Assembly (NCBI RefSeq): GCF_037890695.1 | Contig: NZ_CP149571.1 | Location: 1,580,001 to 1,644,000 of the forward strand | Direction of reading: 5' to 3' | Source of the DNA: Aeromonas jandaei | Lineage (GTDB): Bacteria; Pseudomonadota; Gammaproteobacteria; Enterobacterales; Aeromonadaceae | DNA: 64,000 nucleotides | Part shown: positions 11,457 to 23,279 of the stretch, one piece after another | Numbering within the stretch: the first letter of the stretch is position 1 | How the letters are laid out: each line of letters begins with the position of its first letter | Notes under the pieces: model-generated | What the model was told of the DNA's origin: nothing | Database searches by the model: none | The model's input: the letters and a program-made list of their open reading frames with translations, nothing else | Position numbers and translations under genes: made by a program

Positions 11457-11522
11457 ATTCCTCCGCCAGCATTATCTGGATCAGGTTCACGGGTATAATC
11501 TCAGCGGTAAACCGCACCCCGT
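11457..11522 (-). promoter_or_regulatory. TPP riboswitch (THI element) controlling thiBPQ
   Basis: Read on the minus strand, the conserved THI-box blocks appear in order: ggggtgc, gctgagat, acccgtgaacctgatc, and ggataatgctggcggagg-like closing sequence (here gataatgctggcggagg). The aptamer ends about 64 bases before the thiB start, so it can mask the ribosome site or form a terminator when thiamine pyrophosphate is bound. I did not fold the expression platform. Confidence 0.93.
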
Positions 11523-11620
11523 TTGAGAAACGCACCGCATTGTATTAACGTTCTTTTGGGTAGACCAGCACAATTGTGCGCTGCCCATGAGATGATTCCC
11601 ACTCAACAGAGGATCTTCGC

Positions 11621-11911
11621 GTGCTTACCAGTACCAAGGAAAGACGTGCCTTTGCACGTATGGTCATCAATGCTCCGGTTACCGTTTATCAGCAGCATCA
11701 GGTACTGGAGGGCATCTGTCGGGATCTCAGTGCCAACGGCATGGGGATCTCGGTAGCGGAACACCAGCTTGATACAACCCAGCCGATCCGGATTAGCCTC
11801 GCAACCAACAACAACCTGCTTCCCCCTTTCGAAGCCCATGCCCGGATCATTCGGGTGCTGGAGGAGGAGACAGGATTGCTGCTGGCGGTGGAGTTTCAGC
11901 CTTTGGGCTGA
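11621..11911 (+). CDS. PilZ domain protein
   Basis: This is a 96-residue single-domain protein starting at a GTG with agagga upstream. It has the c-di-GMP-binding marks of PilZ: an RxxxR-like motif (KERRAFARM, residues 7-15) and DLSANGMGIS (D/NxSxxG, about residues 36-45). It probably binds cyclic di-GMP and relays the signal to a partner, such as a motility or surface system. No partner gene is adjacent. The last 16 bases overlap the convergent transglutaminase-like gene. Confidence 0.88.
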   Translation: MLTSTKERRAFARMVINAPVTVYQQHQVLEGICRDLSANGMGISVAEHQLDTTQPIRISLATNNNLLPPFEAHARIIRVLEEETGLLLAVEFQPLG

Positions 11912-12822
11912 ACCGGTTGCACACTCAACTGCTTGCCATCGACCAGCGTTTTGCTGGTCGATGCTATTTGGCCAGCCGGTAATGCGGCAGGACCGGTAGG
12001 TTCGAGCAGCAGATAGGATTGTCCCTGCCAGCTGATGGTGGCATCACCCGGTTTGGCTGGCAGGTCGACCGCCAGCATCGCGTGGCCCGGGATAAAGACC
12101 ATGGCCTGCTTCAATTCGGGAAAGAGCTGGGCCAGCATGGCGGCCATCAGGGTCACCTTGCTGTCGCAATCGCCGCGGTTCTGTTCCAGTACCTGACGGG
12201 GGGTGAGAAACCCCTTGCCCTGCCGTCCGTTCAGACTGTCCAGCTGTTTGTAGGGGATGCTCTGGATAAAAGCGAGCATCTCGGCCACGGTTTTCTGGCG
12301 CGCTTCCGGCTCGCTGCTCCCCTGCTGTTTCAACTGCTCAGCCAGCGGCGCCACCGCGCTGCGGCTCTCCAACGCAATACGAACATGGTCCTGCTTCACC
12401 GCCAGCTGGCCATCCGGTGGCGTGAAGTACTGAAAGTAGTGCTTGGTCAGCCACGCCTGCTCCTCTTTGCCCCGTTGCGTTTCCAGCCAGGCCATGGCCT
12501 CTTTGGCTTTATCCTGATTGTGACTTTTCAGATGCAGCTCGAGGGAGGGGCGGGAGAGGGTAAACTGCACCTCGGGGTAGTTCTCGCGTACCCCGCGCAG
12601 CAGGGTTTGCAGTACCTCTTCTTCCATTCGTGCCGGACGATAGGCGATAAGGGGCGGCAGTTTGCCCGGCTCCAGCCGATAGGTGAGCTGGCGGGGTTTG
12701 CCAGTGCTATCTTGCCAGCCGACATTGATCTGGCCGAGGCTGTTGGTGAAGTAGGTCTGGGCAGCTGCAACCGGCAGCGCCAGCAAAGTGCAGAGCAAAA
12801 GCATCGCCGTCGTTCTCTTCAT
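11896..12822 (-). CDS. Periplasmic transglutaminase-like cysteine protein
   Basis: The start at 12822 follows aagga and begins a signal peptide ending AAAQ; this gives 308 residues. The C-terminal half holds a transglutaminase-like fold: NRGDCDSKVTLMAAML with the nucleophile Cys, IPGHAMLAVDL with the His, and LLLEPTGP with the acidic residue. Family members act as cysteine peptidases or amidases in the periplasm. It lies alone downstream of leuD on the same strand but after a terminator. The substrate is unknown. Confidence 0.8.
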   Translation of the reverse strand: MKRTTAMLLLCTLLALPVAAAQTYFTNSLGQINVGWQDSTGKPRQLTYRLEPGKLPPLIAYRPARMEEEVLQTLLRGVRENYPEVQFTLSRPSLELHLKSHNQDKAKEAMAWLETQRGKEEQAWLTKHYFQYFTPPDGQLAVKQDHVRIALESRSAVAPLAEQLKQQGSSEPEARQKTVAEMLAFIQSIPYKQLDSLNGRQGKGFLTPRQVLEQNRGDCDSKVTLMAAMLAQLFPELKQAMVFIPGHAMLAVDLPAKPGDATISWQGQSYLLLEPTGPAALPAGQIASTSKTLVDGKQLSVQPVQPKG

Positions 12823-12884
12823 CGTCCTTATCCTGTCTTGAGGCCGCATCCCTGGCCTGCTGGGTGAAGTGCATTGGCGGAAAT

Positions 12885-12907
12885 AAAAGAGGGAGCCGAA
12901 GCTCCCT
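12885..12907 (-). terminator. Terminator of the leu operon
   Basis: On the minus strand the stem agggagc/gctccct has a TTCG tetraloop followed by tctttt, 34 bases after the leuD stop. Confidence 0.85.
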
Positions 12908-12940
12908 GTTGATTCTACTCGTTTTTTTGCAACTGGCGCG

Positions 12941-13543
12941 TTAAATCCAGCTCGGCTGCTTCGCTTCAAAAGCGCTGATGGCTGCCTCGTGCTGCAGGGT
13001 CAGACCGATGGCATCCAAGCCGTTGAGCAGGCAGTAACGGCGGAACTCATCGATCTCGAAACCGAAGCTGAGCTCACCGGCGCGCACCTGATTGGCCTCC
13101 AGATCCACTTCGATCTCGATGCCCGGTTTGGCGGCCACCAGCTGGAACAGGGCGTCGACCTCCTCCTCCTTCAGGCGCACCGGTACCATGCCATTGTTGA
13201 TGGCATTGCCGTAGAAAATGTCGGCAAAGCTCGGGGCTATGATGGTCTTGAAGCCGTAGTCGGCCAGCGCCCAGGGGGCGTGCTCGCGGCTCGAGCCACA
13301 GCCGAAGTTCTCGCGGGCCAGCAGGATGCTGGCGCCAGCAAACTGCGGCTGGTTGAGTACGAACTCGGGGTTGGGCTGCTGGCCGGCATCATCGAGGAAG
13401 CGCCAGTCGTGGAACAGGTGCTTGCCAAAACCGATGCGGTTGACCTTCTGCAAAAACTGCTTGGGAATGATGGCGTCGGTGTCGACGTTGGCGCTGTCGA
13501 GGGGGACGACGATCCCTTTATGCTGTTTGAATCCTGTCATCAC
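12941..13543 (-). CDS. leuD: 3-isopropylmalate dehydratase small subunit
   Basis: LeuD pairs with LeuC to isomerise 2-isopropylmalate to 3-isopropylmalate. The 200 residues match the family length. Typical blocks are [20 protein letters not shown] near the N terminus, [20 protein letters not shown] in the middle (the swivelling substrate loop), and [15 protein letters not shown] after it. It is the last gene of leuABCD, nine bases after leuC, and is followed by a terminator. Confidence 0.97.
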   Translation of the reverse strand: MMTGFKQHKGIVVPLDSANVDTDAIIPKQFLQKVNRIGFGKHLFHDWRFLDDAGQQPNPEFVLNQPQFAGASILLARENFGCGSSREHAPWALADYGFKTIIAPSFADIFYGNAINNGMVPVRLKEEEVDALFQLVAAKPGIEIEVDLEANQVRAGELSFGFEIDEFRRYCLLNGLDAIGLTLQHEAAISAFEAKQPSWI

Positions 13544-13552
13544 TCTTTCCTC

Positions 13553-14950
13553 TTACAGTGCGCGAATGTCGGCGAAGCGGCCGGTGACGGCGGCAGCAGC
13601 GGCCATGGCCGGGCTCACCAGATGAGTGCGGCCGGCGCGGCCCTGACGCCCTTCGAAGTTGCGGTTGCTGGTGGAGGCGCAGCGCTCTCCCGGTTGCAGC
13701 CGGTCGTTGTTCATGGCCAGACACATGGAGCAGCCGGGCAGGCGCCACTCAAAGCCAGCCTCGATGAAGATCTTGTCCAAGCCCTCAGCTTCGGCCTGTG
13801 CCTTCACCTGTTCGGAGCCCGGCACCACCAGCGCCTGCACCCCGGCCGCGACTTTGCGACCGCGGGCGATGGCGGCGGCAGCGCGCAGATCCTCGATGCG
13901 GCTATTGGTACACGAGCCGATAAACACCTTGTCGATGGCAACGTCGGAGAGCTTCTGGCCCGGCTGCAAGTCCATGTAGGCGAGCGCCTTGCGGGCGGAC
14001 TGCTGCTCCATCAGATCGCTGAAGGATTCCGGTGCCGGAATCGGTTCATTGACAGCAATCACCTGCCCCGGGTTGGTTCCCCAAGTGACCTGCGGGGCGA
14101 TATCGGCTGCGTCCAGCACTACCTCGGCATCGAAACGGGCACCTTCATCGCTCTTGAGGCTCTGCCAGTAGGCGATAGCCTGCTCCAGCGCCTCGCCCTT
14201 GGGAGCAAACTCCTTGCCACGGATGTAGTCGATGGTGGTCTGGTCGGGGGCAATCATCCCCGCCTTGGCGCCGAGCTCGATGGCCATGTTGCACACTGTC
14301 ATCCGCCCTTCCATGGTGAGCCCTTCGATGGCTTCGCCAGCGAACTCCACCACGTAGCCAGTACCACCGGCGTGGCCGACCTTGCCGATGATGGCCAGCA
14401 CCACATCCTTGGCGCTGATCCCCTCGGCCAGTTTGCCGTTGACCGAAATGCGCATGGTCTTGGCGCGGCCCTGTTTCAGGGTCTGGGTGGCCATCACATG
14501 TTCCACTTCTGAGGTGCCGATACCGAACGCCAGCGAACCGAAGGCGCCGTGAGTGGCGGTGTGAGAGTCGCCGCAGACGATGGTGGTGCCGGGCAGGGTG
14601 ATGCCGAGCTCGGGGCCCATCACATGGACGATCCCCTGATATTTGTGGTTGAGATCGTAGAGGCGAACCCCGAACTCCTTGCAGTTGGCGGCCAGCGTCT
14701 CCATCTGGATGCGGGCCATCTCGCCGGAGGCGGCGATGTCCTTGGTGGTGGTGGAGACGTTGTGATCCATGGTGGCCCAGGTCAGATCCGGGCGGCGCAG
14801 CTGGCGATTCATGGCGCGCAGGCCGTCAAATGCCTGCGGACTGGTCACTTCATGCACCAGATGGCGGTCGATGTAGATGAGGGGCGTTTCCCCTTCCACT
14901 TCCCGGACCACGTGGGCGTCGAATACTTTCTGATAGAGGGTCTTGGCCAT
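13553..14950 (-). CDS. leuC: 3-isopropylmalate dehydratase large subunit
   Basis: This 465-residue aconitase-family protein carries the [4Fe-4S] cluster. The cluster ligands appear as [13 protein letters not shown] and, near the C terminus, [10 protein letters not shown]. Substrate-binding signatures include [20 protein letters not shown] near the start and [20 protein letters not shown]. It sits 33 bases downstream of leuB and nine before leuD. Confidence 0.97.
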   Translation of the reverse strand: MAKTLYQKVFDAHVVREVEGETPLIYIDRHLVHEVTSPQAFDGLRAMNRQLRRPDLTWATMDHNVSTTTKDIAASGEMARIQMETLAANCKEFGVRLYDLNHKYQGIVHVMGPELGITLPGTTIVCGDSHTATHGAFGSLAFGIGTSEVEHVMATQTLKQGRAKTMRISVNGKLAEGISAKDVVLAIIGKVGHAGGTGYVVEFAGEAIEGLTMEGRMTVCNMAIELGAKAGMIAPDQTTIDYIRGKEFAPKGEALEQAIAYWQSLKSDEGARFDAEVVLDAADIAPQVTWGTNPGQVIAVNEPIPAPESFSDLMEQQSARKALAYMDLQPGQKLSDVAIDKVFIGSCTNSRIEDLRAAAAIARGRKVAAGVQALVVPGSEQVKAQAEAEGLDKIFIEAGFEWRLPGCSMCLAMNNDRLQPGERCASTSNRNFEGRQGRAGRTHLVSPAMAAAAAVTGRFADIRAL

Positions 14951-14983
14951 TGCTTCTCTCTTCCTTGTTATCTGTTCTTCAGC

Positions 14984-17628
<2,645 letters not shown>

Positions 17629-17675
17629 GTGACTTCCCTCTTCCTAAGTTCGGTGACGTGCATCCTGCGGCGGCA

Positions 17676-17707
17676 TAAAAAAACCCGTGCAGGGTGCACG
17701 GGTTTTT
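17676..17707 (-). terminator. leu operon attenuator terminator
   Basis: A 9-bp stem, acccgtgca/tgcacgggt, with a 3-nt loop is followed on the minus strand by seven T. It lies between the leader peptide and leuA, so it would stop transcription when leucyl-tRNA is plentiful and the leader is read without stalling. Confidence 0.9.
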
Positions 17708-17734
17708 GTAAATTCCGGCTATGCCTTAGCCCGG

Positions 17735-17800
17735 CTACAAGGATCCCGCGCGAGTTAACGCGATTAGGGAGATTAGTAGTAGCGGGGTGGCAATACGCAT
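17735..17800 (-). CDS. leuL: leu operon leader peptide
   Basis: A 21-residue reading frame begins MRIATPLLLISLIALTR and ends at TAG. It has six leucines, four of them CTA (three in a row), a rare codon that makes ribosome stalling sensitive to charged leucyl-tRNA. It stands between a promoter and an intrinsic terminator upstream of leuA, the exact plan of a leucine attenuator. It is too short for usual gene callers. Confidence 0.88.
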   Translation of the reverse strand: MRIATPLLLISLIALTRAGSL

Positions 17801-17834
17801 GACGTTGTTGTCCTTGCAGTCGATAACGCCTTTA

Positions 17835-17863
17835 CCAATATCGAGATTTTTATGCTGTGTCAA
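17835..17863 (-). promoter_or_regulatory. Probable leu promoter
   Basis: On the minus strand, TTGACA (17858-17863) is a perfect -35. A 17-base spacer leads to TATTGG (17835-17840), a weaker -10. Transcription would begin about 25-30 bases before the leader start codon. Confidence 0.6.
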
Positions 17864-18036
17864 CACGCGCAGTCAGGGGAAATCTGCTGGGATATTTAAT
17901 CGGATTGTAAAGGATTGCAAATTTCCTTGTCCCATATTCGGCCCATGACGGATTATCTGGTCATTCCTGCTGTGCTCTCTATCTCTGCACAACCAGATCG
18001 ACTTATCAGCATTGGCTGAATTTTCTGAGGTGTTAA

Positions 18037-18657
18037 ATGGAAAAACGTAGACCAGGTCGTCCGGTCGGACGTTCTGACATTCGTGACAAGTTGCTTGCTG
18101 CCGCCCGTGAGCGTTTTCTCAATACTCCCTATAGCAAGGTAACTACACGCGAAATCGCGGAGCTGGCTGGCTCCAACTTGGCGATGATCCACTACTACTT
18201 CGGCAGTAAAGAGGGTCTTTACAAGGCGGTGCTGGGTGATGTCGCCGAGCCGCTTGACCATGCCTGGCAAGATGAGCACAGCAACCACAGCCTCAACGAG
18301 CTGCTCAACACCTACTATCAGGTGATGGCGCCAAACAGCGAGCTGACCTCCGCTATCTCCAGCGCATTGTCGACCGAGAAGAGCCCGGGGCGGGATTTTG
18401 TGCTGAGCCGCCTGCTGGAGCGTCAACTGCCGCAGTTCGACGCCCTGCTGGAAACCATGAAAACCAACGGCGAGCTGGGTGACAATCTGGATCCCGAGAT
18501 GCTGAAGATCTCCTTCCTCAGCATGATGTGGCAGCCGTTCGTGATGAAAGATCTCTACGAACAGGTATTTGGCCTGAAAGTGGACGAACAGTTCATGGCT
18601 CGTCTGGCGGATCACAACTGCCGCCTGATGGAGACCGGTTTGCGCGGCAATCACTGA
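18037..18657 (+). CDS. TetR family transcriptional regulator
   Basis: This is a 206-residue repressor-type protein. The N terminus is basic (MEKRRPGRPVGRSDIR), followed by a TetR helix-turn-helix with VTTREIAELAGSNLAMIHYYFGSKEGLY at about residues 36-65. The C-terminal ligand/dimer domain (80-206) is not one I can assign to a known ligand. It is transcribed divergently from the leu operon and has its own terminator. The target is unknown and may be its own promoter. Confidence 0.88.
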   Translation: MEKRRPGRPVGRSDIRDKLLAAARERFLNTPYSKVTTREIAELAGSNLAMIHYYFGSKEGLYKAVLGDVAEPLDHAWQDEHSNHSLNELLNTYYQVMAPNSELTSAISSALSTEKSPGRDFVLSRLLERQLPQFDALLETMKTNGELGDNLDPEMLKISFLSMMWQPFVMKDLYEQVFGLKVDEQFMARLADHNCRLMETGLRGNH

Positions 18658-18680
18658 TAACCGCACACCCCATCGATTAA

Positions 18681-18703
18681 AAAGGGCCGTTTGGCCCTTT
18701 TTT
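18681..18703 (+). terminator. Terminator after tetR-type gene
   Basis: The stem aaagggcc/ggcccttt with a 4-nt loop is followed by a T-run. Confidence 0.85.
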
Positions 18704-18783
18704 CATAAATCTGTTATCCCCCGTTCAACACCCTGTCATCCCGCCTCCCTACTCTGCAACGAGATCTCGGGGAAGGAGGGGTT

Positions 18784-19287
18784 ATGAACAAGATCCAGCA
18801 ATGGGACCTGCAGGTATGCCGGGTCTGTCTGCTGCACACCTATAACCGGCAGCAAGCGAGGGTGAGTCGCCTTGTCTCCCGTACCGGTGACGGCCCGCTT
18901 TACGCTGTGCTGGCCGCTCTGCTCTGGTGGCAGGGGGAGAGTGAACGCGAGCTGGTGAAGCTGGCGTTGCTCGCCTTTGCCATCGAGTTGCCGCTCTATC
19001 TGCTACTGAAAAACAGCCTGAAACGGCAACGGCCAGTCGGTTTGCCGGTCTTTATCACCCCCTCCGATCGTTACAGCCTTCCCTCTGGCCACACTGCCGC
19101 CGCCTTCTTGATGGCCACCATACTGGCGACCGGTTTTCCGCTCTGGGCGCCGCTGCTATTTGGCTGGGCAGCGCTGGTCGGGGCATCCCGGCTGCTGCTC
19201 GGGGTTCACTACCTGAGCGATCTGGTGGCCGGCGCCCTGCTGGGTGGCGGCTGCGCCCTGATGGCCCTCTGCTGGAGTCAGGGATGA
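18784..19287 (+). CDS. PAP2 family membrane phosphatase
   Basis: This 167-residue integral membrane protein starts after gaaggagggg. It has the three PAP2 phosphatase motifs: KNSLKRQRP (KxxxxxxRP), YSLPSGHTAAAF (PSGH) and ASRLLLGVHYLSDLVAG (SRxxxxxHxxxD), between four or five hydrophobic segments. Such enzymes dephosphorylate lipid phosphates, for example undecaprenyl pyrophosphate or phosphatidic acid. Its stop overlaps the glycosyltransferase start (ATGA), so the two are probably made together. Confidence 0.88.
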   Translation: MNKIQQWDLQVCRVCLLHTYNRQQARVSRLVSRTGDGPLYAVLAALLWWQGESERELVKLALLAFAIELPLYLLLKNSLKRQRPVGLPVFITPSDRYSLPSGHTAAAFLMATILATGFPLWAPLLFGWAALVGASRLLLGVHYLSDLVAGALLGGGCALMALCWSQG

Positions 19288-20393
19288 AGATACTCTTTGG
19301 CGTGCAAGGCACCGGCAACGGCCATATCAGCCGCAGCCGCACCTTGGCCCGGGCGCTGCGAGCGGCCGGGGTCGAGGTGGATTATCTCTTCAGCGGGCGA
19401 CCCGCCGACCGTTACTTCGATATGGAGGAGTTCGGGGAGTACCGCACTTTTGCTGGGCTCACTTTCGTCAGCCATGAGGGGCGAGTCTCGCCGTGGCGTA
19501 CCCTGCAGGCGGCGTCACCGCTCACCTTCTGGCGGGATCTGCAAAGGCTCGACTGTCACGGATACGATTTGGTGGTGAGCGATTTTGAGCCGCTGACTGC
19601 CCATGCCGCCCGCCGCTGCGGTATCCCGAGCCTTACCGTCAGCCATCAGGCCAGCTTCAACTGGCCGATCCCCCGCTGGGGTGAAGATGGCTTGAGTCGC
19701 CAGCTGATGCGCCACTTTGCGCCGGTCAATCAGCCGCTCGGGCTGCACTGGTTTCACTTCGGTCAACCGATTTTGCCACCGGTGATCGATCCTGTTCGGG
19801 TGATGCCGGATAACGGCGAGATCCTGGTTTATCTGCCGTTCGAGCAGACCGAGGCGATCGCGGCCCTGTTGTCCCGCTTTGGCCAGCAGCGCTTTGTCTG
19901 CTTTCACCCCGCCATTCGCAGCCCGAGCCAGTGGCGCAACCTGCGCTTTGAGCCCCCCTCGCGCCCCGCTTTTCTGACGGTGCTGGCAGGATGTCGCGGC
20001 GTCATCTCCAACGCCGGTTTCGAGCTCGCCTCCGAGGCGCTCAGCCTCGGCAAGAAGCTGTTGGTCAAGCCCCTTGGCGGCCAGTTCGAACAGCTGACCA
20101 ACGGCAAGACTCTGGAGATGATGGGACTGGCGACCCTGATGGATTACCTCGATGCCAATCTGGTGCGCAGCTGGCTCGACAGCGCCTCGCCGGGGATGGT
20201 CTGCTACCCCGATGTGGCGCGGGAGCTGGCCAGCTGGCTGGCTGCAGGGGCCGAGGAGAGCGTCTCCTCTCTGTCACGTCGGCTCTGGGGGAGGACGCTT
20301 TTTCCCGAAGAGGTGAGCGATCGCCTGAGCGAGCTGGAGGGTGGTGAAGGTTTGTCTGGCTGCTGGTTATCGCAAGTGAGCGCGGTTGACTAG
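19284..20393 (+). CDS. Glycosyltransferase of the MJ1255/VC2487 family
   Basis: The 369-residue product has a GT-B fold of the glycosyltransferase-28 type. The N terminus ILFGVQGTGNGHISRSRTLA is the nucleotide/acceptor loop, and the C-terminal half carries GVISNAGFELASEALSLGKK and KPLGGQFEQLTNG, the donor-binding region typical of MurG-like enzymes. No signal peptide is seen, so it should act at the cytoplasmic face of the membrane. It is coupled by ATGA overlap to the PAP2 phosphatase, which suggests a shared lipid-linked sugar substrate. Donor and acceptor are unknown. Confidence 0.82.
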   Translation: MKILFGVQGTGNGHISRSRTLARALRAAGVEVDYLFSGRPADRYFDMEEFGEYRTFAGLTFVSHEGRVSPWRTLQAASPLTFWRDLQRLDCHGYDLVVSDFEPLTAHAARRCGIPSLTVSHQASFNWPIPRWGEDGLSRQLMRHFAPVNQPLGLHWFHFGQPILPPVIDPVRVMPDNGEILVYLPFEQTEAIAALLSRFGQQRFVCFHPAIRSPSQWRNLRFEPPSRPAFLTVLAGCRGVISNAGFELASEALSLGKKLLVKPLGGQFEQLTNGKTLEMMGLATLMDYLDANLVRSWLDSASPGMVCYPDVARELASWLAAGAEESVSSLSRRLWGRTLFPEEVSDRLSELEGGEGLSGCWLSQVSAVD

Positions 20394-20430
20394 ACTGAAA
20401 GGCGATCCCACCAAGGAGAGGATGGAGCAA

Positions 20431-20583
20431 ATGCGCTTTACCAATGAAAACGGCGAAGTCATGAACCTGGCTGACAATCTCACCCTGCACGAGTTGCTCG
20501 ATATGGGTGTCAGCATCTCGGTCAGTGAAGAGACCGATCCGGATCAGCAGATCTGGTTGGCCGAGCCGGAAGATGACCACTAG
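20431..20583 (+). CDS. Small acidic protein of unknown function
   Basis: The likely product is 50 residues, starting MRFTNENGEVMNLADN at the ATG at 20431 with gagagg about nine bases upstream. Another ATG at 20422 would add three residues. The C terminus is strongly acidic (EETDPDQQIWLAEPEDDH). It lies 37 bases after the glycosyltransferase and before a terminator, so it is probably the third gene of that operon. I do not recognise a family. The clean terminator and the ribosome site support it as a real gene. Confidence 0.6.
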   Translation: MRFTNENGEVMNLADNLTLHELLDMGVSISVSEETDPDQQIWLAEPEDDH

Positions 20584-20601
20584 GTCGCACTGCTGCCACA
20601 A

Positions 20602-20628
20602 AGCCCGCCCCTGTCGGCGGGCTTTTTT
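20602..20628 (+). terminator. Terminator after PAP2-glycosyltransferase operon
   Basis: The stem agcccgcc/ggcgggct with a short loop is followed by six T. Confidence 0.9.
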
Positions 20629-20962
20629 ATTGCCGTTTTTTCACCGGCCAGCACAATTCTCTGCCTATCAGCGTGACAGCTTCCCCTTTCTGTTACCGCC
20701 GCTCTTATGGCTGGGCACTGTCTGAAATGTCTGACTGGAACCCGCCGACAAAGCCGTGGACAAGCGTTCATTGGCGGGTTAAGTTGGTTTTTCACCCGAT
20801 TTTCGGGTCAATGATGGAAAAATCCTTTTTTTCTGCTGCCGACGGGGCTGAATTGGGCCGATCTGCCTTCAGATAACAACAAGAAACGGATCGGGCCGTG
20901 CCGGGAAGCACGGCATCGTCGGCGGGATTCGCTAAACGGAGCAAAGCCTGGAGGGCTTTATC
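20629..20962 (+). promoter_or_regulatory. ilvIH upstream region (334 bases, no gene)
   Basis: I see no leader peptide rich in Ile, Val or Leu. Two small hairpins are present: acccga/tcgggt near 20797-20811 and gccgtgc/gcacggc at 20895-20914, the latter about 50 bases before the ilvI start. A-T-rich tracts near 20815-20835 are what an Lrp-type control region would offer, but no clear site can be named. Confidence 0.4.
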
Positions 20963-22681
20963 ATGGAGATGTTATCAGGCGCCCAGATGGTGGTTAGAGC
21001 GCTGGAGGATCAGGGAGTTGAGCACGTCTTTGGCTACCCTGGTGGCTCGGTGCTCGACATCTATGACGCTCTCTTCGAAAACGGCAAGATGGAGCATGTC
21101 TTGGTGCGGCACGAGCAGGCCGCGGTGCACATGGCTGACGGTTACGCCCGTTCCACCGGCAAGGTGGGAACCGTGCTGGTTACTTCCGGCCCGGGAGCAA
21201 CCAACTGCATTACCGGTATTGCCACCGCCTATATGGATTCCATTCCGCTGGTGATCCTCTCCGGCCAAGTGCCGACCAGCATGATCGGTGAGGATGCATT
21301 CCAGGAGACCGACATGATCGGTATCTCCCGTCCGGTGGTGAAGCACAGCTTCCTGTGCAAGAAAGCCAGCGACATTCCGGCCGCCATCAAGAAGGCCTAT
21401 TACATTGCCGCCAGCGGCCGCCCGGGGCCGGTGGTGGTGGATCTGCCCAAAGATGTGCAGAATCCGAAAGAGAAATTCCCCTACGAATACCCCGAGACGG
21501 TCTCCCTGCGCTCCTACAACCCGACCAAGTCGGGCCACAAGGGCCAGATCAAGCGGGCCGCCAAACTGCTGGTGGATGCCCAGCGCCCGGTCATGTACGT
21601 GGGTGGCGGCGCCATCAACGCCAACGCGGATCATCTGGTGATCAAGCTGGCGGAGCTGCTGAACCTGCCGGTGACCACCACCCTGATGGGGTTGGGCGCC
21701 TTCCCGGGCACCCATCCGCAATCCATCGGCATGCTGGGGATGCACGGTACCTTCGAAGCCAACAAGACCATGCACAACTCGGATCTCATCTTCGCCGTGG
21801 GTGCCCGCTTCGATGACCGCGTCACCAACAACGTGGCCAAGTTCTGCCCCAATGCCACCGTGGTCCATATCGACATCGACCCCACCTCCATCTCCAAGAC
21901 GGTGCAGGCCCATGTGCCCATCGTCGGCTCGGTGGAAACCGTGCTGGAGCAGATGCTGGAGGTGATCCGCGAGTGTGGCTTCGATAACGACAAGGAGGCG
22001 CTGGCGGACTGGTGGAGCCAGATCAACCAGTGGCGCTCCCGTCACTGTCTGGCCTACGAAAAGTCGGCCAGCCAGATCAAGCCGCAACAGGTGATCGAGA
22101 CCCTCTACAAGGTGACTCAGGGTGAGGCGTTCGTCGCCTCCGACGTCGGCCAGCACCAGATGTTTGCCGCCCTCTACTACCCGTTTGCCAAACCGCGCCA
22201 GTGGATCAACTCCGGTGGCCTCGGCACCATGGGCTTCGGTATTCCGGCCGCCATGGGGGCCCAGTTTGCCAACCCGGATGCGGTGGTCTGCTGCGTCACC
22301 GGCGACGGCTCGGTGCAGATGAACATTCAGGAGCTCTCGACCTGCATGCAGTACGGGGTGCCCATCAAGATCATCTCCATCAACAACCGTGCGCTGGGCA
22401 TGGTCAAGCAGTGGCAGAAGATGTTCTACGGCGGTCGTCACAGCCACTCCTACATGGAGTCCCTGCCGGACTTCGTCAAACTGGCGGAAGCCTACGGCCA
22501 CGTCGGCATCGCGGTGAGCGATCCGGCCGAGCTGGAGAGCGCCATGGAGAAAGCCTTCGCCATGAAGGATCGGCTGGTGTTCATGGATATCTCGGTCGAC
22601 CCGGACGAGCATGTCTATCCGATGCAGATCAAGTTTGGTGCCATGGATGAGATGTGGCTGAGCAAGACGGAGAGAACCTGA
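20963..22681 (+). CDS. ilvI: Acetolactate synthase large (catalytic) subunit
   Basis: This thiamine-diphosphate enzyme makes acetolactate and acetohydroxybutyrate, the first shared step to valine, leucine and isoleucine. It has 572 residues. The start [11 protein letters not shown] matches the IlvI N terminus and has ggaggg 8 bases upstream. Marks are [20 protein letters not shown] (catalytic Glu), the FAD-domain segment [14 protein letters not shown] ([10 protein letters not shown]), and the cofactor motif [12 protein letters not shown] near residue 446 ending in NN. Its stop overlaps the ilvH start by one base. Confidence 0.97.
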   Translation: MEMLSGAQMVVRALEDQGVEHVFGYPGGSVLDIYDALFENGKMEHVLVRHEQAAVHMADGYARSTGKVGTVLVTSGPGATNCITGIATAYMDSIPLVILSGQVPTSMIGEDAFQETDMIGISRPVVKHSFLCKKASDIPAAIKKAYYIAASGRPGPVVVDLPKDVQNPKEKFPYEYPETVSLRSYNPTKSGHKGQIKRAAKLLVDAQRPVMYVGGGAINANADHLVIKLAELLNLPVTTTLMGLGAFPGTHPQSIGMLGMHGTFEANKTMHNSDLIFAVGARFDDRVTNNVAKFCPNATVVHIDIDPTSISKTVQAHVPIVGSVETVLEQMLEVIRECGFDNDKEALADWWSQINQWRSRHCLAYEKSASQIKPQQVIETLYKVTQGEAFVASDVGQHQMFAALYYPFAKPRQWINSGGLGTMGFGIPAAMGAQFANPDAVVCCVTGDGSVQMNIQELSTCMQYGVPIKIISINNRALGMVKQWQKMFYGGRHSHSYMESLPDFVKLAEAYGHVGIAVSDPAELESAMEKAFAMKDRLVFMDISVDPDEHVYPMQIKFGAMDEMWLSKTERT

Positions 22682-23175
22682 TGAGACATATAATTTCCGT
22701 TCTGCTGGAGAACGAATCCGGCGCCCTGAGCCGCGTGGTGGGTCTCTTCTCCCAGCGCGGCTACAACATCGAGACCCTGACGGTAGCGCCGACCGAGGAT
22801 CCCACCCTGTCACGCATGACCATAGTCACCATGGGTGACGAGCGGGTGCTGGAGCAGATCCAGAAGCAACTGCACAAGCTGGTGGATGTGCTCAAGGTGT
22901 GCGACCTGAGCGAAGGGGAGCATATCGAGCGGGAGATCGCGCTGGTCAAGGCACGCGCCGCCGGTGGCGCTCGTGATGAGCTGAAACGGTTGGCGGATAT
23001 CTTCCGCGGCCAGATTGTCGACGTCACCCCGGAGCAGTACACGGTACAGCTGGTGGGCACCAGCGAGAAGCTGGATGCCTTTATCAAGACTGCTGCCCAG
23101 ACCAACGAGATCATCGAAGTGGTGCGCTCCGGCGTCTGCGGCATCTCGCGGGCGGACAAGGCGCTGCGGCCCTGA
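22681..23175 (+). CDS. ilvH: Acetolactate synthase small (regulatory) subunit
   Basis: This 164-residue ACT-domain protein confers valine feedback on IlvI. It begins [20 protein letters not shown] with the ACT fold in residues 1-75, followed by the C-terminal domain. The ATG at 22681 shares its A with the ilvI stop codon (TGATG), so translation is coupled. A terminator follows. Confidence 0.97.
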   Translation: MRHIISVLLENESGALSRVVGLFSQRGYNIETLTVAPTEDPTLSRMTIVTMGDERVLEQIQKQLHKLVDVLKVCDLSEGEHIEREIALVKARAAGGARDELKRLADIFRGQIVDVTPEQYTVQLVGTSEKLDAFIKTAAQTNEIIEVVRSGVCGISRADKALRP

Positions 23176-23227
23176 TGGCTGGCGGGACAGCTGATGATGC
23201 GTCAGCTGCCGCAGAGTGAAAGAAAAG

Positions 23228-23249
23228 AGGGCTCTGCGGAGCCCTTTTT
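23228..23249 (+). terminator. Terminator of ilvIH
   Basis: The stem agggctc/gagccct with a TGCG loop is followed by five T. Confidence 0.9.
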
Positions 23250-23279
23250 GTTTGGTTTTTCTTTACGAGGGGAGGGGGG

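Noticed and set aside
20673..20876. A 67-codon plus-strand frame before ilvI, considered as a leader peptide
   Set aside because: It has no run of Ile, Val or Leu codons, no ribosome site and no following attenuator.
20975..22813. A 612-codon minus-strand frame opposite ilvI
   Set aside because: Shadow of a conserved gene, with composition typical of antisense GC-rich coding DNA.
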